From: Paraburkholderia kururiensis
GTDB taxonomy: Bacteria > Pseudomonadota > Gammaproteobacteria > Burkholderiales > Burkholderiaceae
Assembly (NCBI RefSeq): GCF_034424375.1
Contig: NZ_CP139965.1
Span: 3,162,001-3,226,000, forward strand
Length of the DNA: 64,000 nt
Direction of reading: 5' to 3'
Each line of letters opens with the position of its first letter. Position 1 is the stretch's first letter. This document shows, piece by piece, positions 59,961 through 64,000 of this stretch. Position numbers and translations under genes: made by a program. A model generated the notes under the pieces. That model was not told where the DNA came from and ran no database searches. It was given only the letters and a program-made list of their open reading frames with translations.

Positions 59961-61247
59961 ATGCGAATCGTCGTTCTGGGCAGTGGCGTCGTCGGCGTGA
60001 CGAGCGCCTATTATCTGGCGCGCGCCGGTCACGAGGTCACGGTGATCGACCGCGAAAGCGGCCCCGCGCTCGACACGAGTTTCGCGAACGCAGGCCAGAT
60101 CTCGCCGGGTTATGCCTCGCCCTGGGCCGCTCCCGGCGTGCCGCTCAAGGCCGTGAAGTGGATGTTCCAGAAGCATGCGCCGCTCGCCATCCGCCTCGAC
60201 GGCACGCGCTTCCAGTTGCAATGGATGTGGCAGATGCTGCAGAACTGCACGGCCGGGCGCTACGCCGTCAACAAAGGCCGCATGGTTCGCCTTGCCGAAT
60301 ACAGCCGCGATTGCCTGCAGGCGCTGCGCGCCGAAACGGGCATCCAGTACGAAGGCCGCCAGGGCGGCACGCTTCAGGTGTTCCGCACGCAGCAGCAACT
60401 CGAGGGCGCCGCGAAGGACATCACCGTGCTGAAAGACGCGAACGTGCCCTACGAGTTGCTCACGCCTGAAGAGCTGTCGCGCGCCGAGCCGGCGCTCGCC
60501 GCCGTGTCGCACAAGCTCACGGGCGGCCTGCGCCTGCCGGGCGACGAAACCGGCGACTGCCAGCTGTTCACCACGCGTCTGGCCGCGCTTGCCGGGGAAC
60601 TGGGCGTGCGCTTCCGCTACAACACGGCGATCGACGGCCTCGCCGTTGCCGGTGGACGCGTTGCCGGCGTGCAGTGCGGCAGCGAACTCGTGCGTGCCGA
60701 CGCCTTCGTGGTCGCTCTCGGCTCGTACTCGACGAAGCTGCTCTCGGGCATCGTGAAAATTCCCGTGTATCCGCTCAAGGGTTACTCGATCACGGCACCG
60801 ATCGTCGATGCCAACGCCGCGCCGGTTTCAACGGTGCTCGACGAAACGTACAAGATCGCCATCACGCGCTTCGACGACCGCATCCGCGTGGGCGGCATGG
60901 CCGAGATCGTCGGTTTCGACAAGCGCCTGCGCGATGCGCGCCGCGAGACGCTCGAAATGTGCGTGAACGACCTGTTCCCGGGCGGCGGCGACACCTCGAA
61001 CGCCACCTTCTGGACCGGTCTGCGCCCCATGACGCCGGACGGCACGCCGGTGGTAGGCCGCACGCCCATGCCGAATCTGTTCCTCAACACGGGACACGGC
61101 ACGCTGGGCTGGACGATGTCGTGCGGCTCGGGCCAATTGCTCGCCGACCTGATGTCGGGCAAGCAACCCGCCATTCGTGCCGACGATCTCTCGGTTCATC
61201 GCTACCTCGGCGAAACGAGCGGCACGGGACGCCCCGCATACGCCTGA
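59961..61247 (+). CDS. dadA: D-amino acid dehydrogenase small subunit DadA
   Basis: 428-residue FAD enzyme that oxidises D-alanine and other D-amino acids at the membrane and feeds electrons to quinone. The FAD motif is VVLGSGVVGVTSAYYLARAG (4-23), followed by the DTSFANAGQISPGYASPWAAPG stretch in two parts (39-60), and the C-terminal GLRPMTPDGTPVVG and NTGHGTLGWTMSCGSGQ. Divergent to the Lrp-type regulator. DadX (racemase) is not in the window. Confidence 0.96.
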   Translation: MRIVVLGSGVVGVTSAYYLARAGHEVTVIDRESGPALDTSFANAGQISPGYASPWAAPGVPLKAVKWMFQKHAPLAIRLDGTRFQLQWMWQMLQNCTAGRYAVNKGRMVRLAEYSRDCLQALRAETGIQYEGRQGGTLQVFRTQQQLEGAAKDITVLKDANVPYELLTPEELSRAEPALAAVSHKLTGGLRLPGDETGDCQLFTTRLAALAGELGVRFRYNTAIDGLAVAGGRVAGVQCGSELVRADAFVVALGSYSTKLLSGIVKIPVYPLKGYSITAPIVDANAAPVSTVLDETYKIAITRFDDRIRVGGMAEIVGFDKRLRDARRETLEMCVNDLFPGGGDTSNATFWTGLRPMTPDGTPVVGRTPMPNLFLNTGHGTLGWTMSCGSGQLLADLMSGKQPAIRADDLSVHRYLGETSGTGRPAYA

Positions 61248-61286
61248 TCGGCCTCGCGCGAGCCTCGCGCGATAAGTACGCGCAAG

Positions 61287-61319
61287 CAAAAAAGAAGGCG
61301 CCTATGTCGGGCGCCTTCT
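61287..61319 (-). terminator. Terminator between dadA and the acyl-CoA dehydrogenase gene
   Basis: A perfect 10-bp stem (61293-61302 with 61310-61319, 7-nt loop) with a T6 run on the minus strand (61292-61287). On the plus strand the tail is weaker. It serves chiefly the acyl-CoA dehydrogenase gene and perhaps dadA. Confidence 0.85.
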
Positions 61320-61392
61320 GCTTTATGGATGGCGTTTCACCGGTAAGGCGCCCCGCTCATCGCAGGGCACCCGGTTCACCGGCTCGCGGGCA

Positions 61393-63183
61393 TCAGAACT
61401 GATCTTCCGCAAGCGCGAACACGCCTTCGCCACCCTTCGCGGTGACGATCGACACCTCGAGCGCCCCCGCCTGAGGCAGCACGTGCTGCGCAAAGAACTG
61501 CGCCGTGGCGATCTTCGCCTCGTAGAACGCCGGGTCCTCGGCATGCTTGCCGGCTGCGATCAGCATGGCGCGCGCCATCTGCCAGCCGCCCAGCACGATG
61601 CCGGCGAGCTTCAGATACGGCACGCTTCCCGCGAACACCGCGTTCGGATCGCCCTTCGCGTTGCCCACGACGTACTCGACCACCGACTGCAACGCACGCT
61701 GACCTTGCGCCAGCTGCGTGCGCATGGCGTCGAACGCGGCGCCCTCATGCGCGCCAAGCGCCTCGACGGTCTGCCCGATCTCCGCGAGCAGGGCCTTCGC
61801 CACCGCGCCGCCGTCGCGCACCGTCTTGCGACCCACGAGGTCGTTCGCCTGGATCGCCGTCGTGCCCTCGTAGATGGTCAGGATGCGCGCGTCACGGTAG
61901 TACTGCGCCGCGCCCGTTTCCTCGATGAAGCCCATGCCGCCGTGCACCTGCACGCCGAGGCTCGTCACTTCGAGCGAAAGCTCCGTGCTCCAGCCCTTCA
62001 CCACCGGCACGAGGAACTCGTAGATCGCGTGATGCCGCTCGCGCGTCGCCGCATCGGCGTGACGATGCGCGATGTCGCTGTGCGCGGCCGCCACGTAGGC
62101 AAGTGCGCGCGATGCTTCGGTGAGCGAACGCATCGTAGCTAGCATGCGGCGCACGTCGGGGTGGTGGATGATCGTCACCGCCTGCTTCGCCGATCCGTCC
62201 ACGGGCCGGCTTTGCACGCGCTCCTTCGCGTAGGCGAGCGCCTTCTGGTAGGCGCGGTCCGAGACCGCCACGCCCTGCATGCCGACGGCGAAACGTGCAG
62301 CGTTCATCATGATGAACATGTACTCGAGGCCGCGATTCTCCTCGCCGACCAGCTGACCGATGGCGCCGTCGTGATCGCCGAACTGCAGCACCGCGGTGGG
62401 GCTCGCCTTGATGCCCAGCTTGTGTTCGATCGACACGCAATGCACGTCGTTGCGTGCACCGAGCGAACCGTCGTCGTTGACGAGGAACTTCGGCACGGTG
62501 AAGAGCGAAATGCCCTTCACGCCTTCCGGCGCGCCCGGCGTGCGCGCGAGCACGAGATGCACGATGTTGCTCGCCATGTCGTGCTCGCCCCACGTGATGA
62601 AGATCTTCGTGCCGAAGATGCGGTACGTCCCGTCGCCCTGCGGCTCGGCACGCGTGCGCACCAACGCGAGATCGGAGCCGGCCTGCGGTTCCGTGAGATT
62701 CATGGTGCCGGTCCACTCGCCCGAAATCAGCTTCGGCACGTAGCGCTGCTTCTGCTCCTCCGTGCCCGCGGTGAGCAGCGCTTCGATGGCGCCGTCGGTC
62801 AGCAGCGGGCACAGCGCGAATGACAGGTTCGCGGCATTGAGCATCTCGATGCACGCGGTGGCGATCAGCTTCGGCAAGCCTTGGCCGTCATAATCGGTGG
62901 GGTGCTGAACGCCTTGCCAGCCGCCTTCCGCGAACTGCCGGAAAGCTTCGGCGAAACCCGGCGTCGCCTTCACTTCGCCGTTGTGCCAGCTGCTGGGATT
63001 GCGATCGCCTTCCACGTTGAGCGGCGCGATGACGTCGCCGCACAGCTTCACGGCCTCTTCCAGCACGGCCTGCGCGGTTTCCGGCGTGGCGTCTTCGAAG
63101 CCGGGCAGGCTCGCGAGCTGTTCGATGCCGGCAAGTTCGTTCATCACGAACAGCATGTCTTTGACGGGGGCGATGTAGCTCAT
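61393..63183 (-). CDS. Acyl-CoA dehydrogenase (C-terminal extension type)
   Basis: 596 residues. The FAD/substrate pattern is normal: MNLTEPQAGSDLALVRTRA, FGTKIFITWGEHDM (within the flavin region), the catalytic Glu in RILTIYEGTTAIQANDLVGRK (split), and QVHGGMGFIEETGAAQYYRD. An extra C-terminal domain (about 440-596) marks the subgroup annotated as acyl-CoA dehydrogenase with C-terminal domain, related to DmdC-like 3-methylmercaptopropionyl-CoA dehydrogenases. It needs ETF; etfA lies just upstream on the same strand. The actual chain-length preference is unknown. Confidence 0.92.
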   Translation of the reverse strand: MSYIAPVKDMLFVMNELAGIEQLASLPGFEDATPETAQAVLEEAVKLCGDVIAPLNVEGDRNPSSWHNGEVKATPGFAEAFRQFAEGGWQGVQHPTDYDGQGLPKLIATACIEMLNAANLSFALCPLLTDGAIEALLTAGTEEQKQRYVPKLISGEWTGTMNLTEPQAGSDLALVRTRAEPQGDGTYRIFGTKIFITWGEHDMASNIVHLVLARTPGAPEGVKGISLFTVPKFLVNDDGSLGARNDVHCVSIEHKLGIKASPTAVLQFGDHDGAIGQLVGEENRGLEYMFIMMNAARFAVGMQGVAVSDRAYQKALAYAKERVQSRPVDGSAKQAVTIIHHPDVRRMLATMRSLTEASRALAYVAAAHSDIAHRHADAATRERHHAIYEFLVPVVKGWSTELSLEVTSLGVQVHGGMGFIEETGAAQYYRDARILTIYEGTTAIQANDLVGRKTVRDGGAVAKALLAEIGQTVEALGAHEGAAFDAMRTQLAQGQRALQSVVEYVVGNAKGDPNAVFAGSVPYLKLAGIVLGGWQMARAMLIAAGKHAEDPAFYEAKIATAQFFAQHVLPQAGALEVSIVTAKGGEGVFALAEDQF

Positions 63184-63214
63184 TGGGTCAGTCTCCTCTA
63201 CTGCCTGATATCAA

Positions 63215-63242
63215 TAAAAAAGGGGCGCCGAGTGCGCCCCTT
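63215..63242 (-). terminator. Terminator between etfA and the acyl-CoA dehydrogenase gene
   Basis: A 9-bp stem (63220-63228 with 63234-63242, loop of 5) and a T6 run on the minus strand (63220-63215). It lies 40 nt after the etfA stop, so transcription from etf is expected to fall before the dehydrogenase gene. Confidence 0.8.
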
Positions 63243-63281
63243 CGTGTGCCGATAGCCTTCTGCGAGGCGCGGGTACCGCGC

Positions 63282-64000
63282 TTAGCCGAGTTCGCCGACG
63301 AGTTCGGGCACGAGCGCAAACAGATCGCCGACGAGGCCGTAATCGGCCACGCTGAAGATCGGTGCTTCGGGGTCCTTGTTGATCGCGACGATCACCTTCG
63401 AGTCCTTCATGCCGGCGAGATGCTGGATCGCACCGGAGATGCCCACCGCCACGTACAGTTGCGGCGCCACGATCTTGCCCGTCTGACCCACCTGGTAATC
63501 GTTGGGCACATAGCCCGCGTCCACGGCCGCGCGCGAGGCGCCCAGCGCGGCGCCCAACTTGTCGGCGAGCGGCTCCAGCACCTTCGTGTAGTTCTCGCCG
63601 CTGCCGAGGCCCCGGCCGCCCGACACGATGATGTTCGCGCTCGTCAGCTCGGGACGGTCAAGCTTCGTGACCTCGCGGCTCACGAACTGCGAGATGCCCG
63701 CGTCCGGCGCCGCCTCGATCTTCTCGATGGACGCGCTGCCGCCCTCAGCCGCCACGGCGTCGAAGCCCGTGGTGCGCACCGTGATGACCTTGATCGGGTC
63801 CGCCGACTGCACCGTGGCAATCGCGTTGCCCGCGTAGATCGGGCGCTCGAACGTGTCGGCACTGACCACGGCCGTGATGTCGCTGATCTGCGCCACGTCG
63901 AGCTTCGCCGCGATGCGCGGCGTCACGTTCTTGCCTGCGGCCGTGGCCGGCGCGAGGATGTGCGAGTAGTCCTTCGCGATATTCAGCACCGTCGCCTCGA
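63282..64000 (-). CDS. etfA: Electron transfer flavoprotein alpha subunit EtfA (partial, N-terminus beyond window)
   Basis: The visible 239 or so C-terminal residues belong to the ETF alpha subunit, which with EtfB accepts electrons from acyl-CoA dehydrogenases and passes them to ETF-quinone oxidoreductase. The FAD-binding part has SGGRGLGSGENY, QVGQTGKIVAPQLYVAVGISG and AINKDPEAPIF. The first in-frame codon that could look like a start (GTG at 63989) is internal: the preceding in-frame codons read E-A-T and continue off the edge. etfB is expected upstream. Confidence 0.95.
   Translation of the reverse strand, partial: EATVLNIAKDYSHILAPATAAGKNVTPRIAAKLDVAQISDITAVVSADTFERPIYAGNAIATVQSADPIKVITVRTTGFDAVAAEGGSASIEKIEAAPDAGISQFVSREVTKLDRPELTSANIIVSGGRGLGSGENYTKVLEPLADKLGAALGASRAAVDAGYVPNDYQVGQTGKIVAPQLYVAVGISGAIQHLAGMKDSKVIVAINKDPEAPIFSVADYGLVGDLFALVPELVGELG

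Overview
The window is GC-rich bacterial chromosome, densely coded on both strands. Gene content and order (rluC divergent from rne, rpsP-rimM-trmD-rplS, 7Fe ferredoxin fdxA, dadA beside an Lrp-type regulator, CreA, long RimM and ThyA) point to a betaproteobacterium of the family Burkholderiaceae (Burkholderia sensu lato). I see no insertion sequence, prophage, integrase or CRISPR array. Most of the window is core genome.

Layout. 1-2.7 kb: a minus-strand operon rluC, HAD phosphatase, Rieske protein, sppA (cut by the window edge). 2.7-6.7 kb: rne with a leader of about 760 nt. 6.9-10.9 kb: molybdenum cofactor genes moaA-mobA-moeA, a small membrane protein and a GNAT acetyltransferase. 11-17.3 kb: minus-strand rmuC, a 2-hydroxyacid reductase, an NhaD-type antiporter, an orphan LutC and pncB. 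17.6-22.2 kb: fdxA, two identical tRNA-Asn genes, creA, an AraC regulator, azlCD and an unknown gene behind a flagellar-type (sigma-28) promoter. 22.2-31.7 kb: UvrD-like helicase, S4 protein, MATE pump, ClsC-like phospholipase D protein, fumC, a thioesterase, a 49-residue lipoprotein and an ArsR regulator. 31.9-34.6 kb: a large exported FecR/DUF6600 protein.

34.8-46.3 kb is the most interesting part. Between thyA and folA lies a cassette of seven exported proteins flanked by two closely related sigma-54 activators in opposite orientation. Three of the exported proteins (235, 462 and 273 residues) share an approximately 21-residue G/N/Q-rich motif, eight copies in total, of the type found in Pseudomonas Fap functional amyloid. 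The others include a periplasmic C39-type cysteine peptidase (FapD-like) and a coiled-coil plus beta-barrel outer-membrane protein (FapF-like). A well-placed -24/-12 promoter precedes the first gene, and strong RNA hairpins sit in two intercistronic gaps. I read it as a divergent Fap-like amyloid secretion system under sigma-54 control.

46.4-64 kb returns to core functions: pmbA, darP, mog, orn, an M48 (Ste24-like) peptidase, rsgA, a DUF2007 protein, cobD-like, a Nudix CoA pyrophosphatase, the rpsP-rimM-trmD-rplS operon, a TM2 protein, a radical SAM protein, an Lrp regulator divergent from dadA, an acyl-CoA dehydrogenase and the C-terminal part of etfA (cut by the window edge). Coordinates, frames and motifs were read by eye; family assignments rest on recognised motifs, not on database searches.
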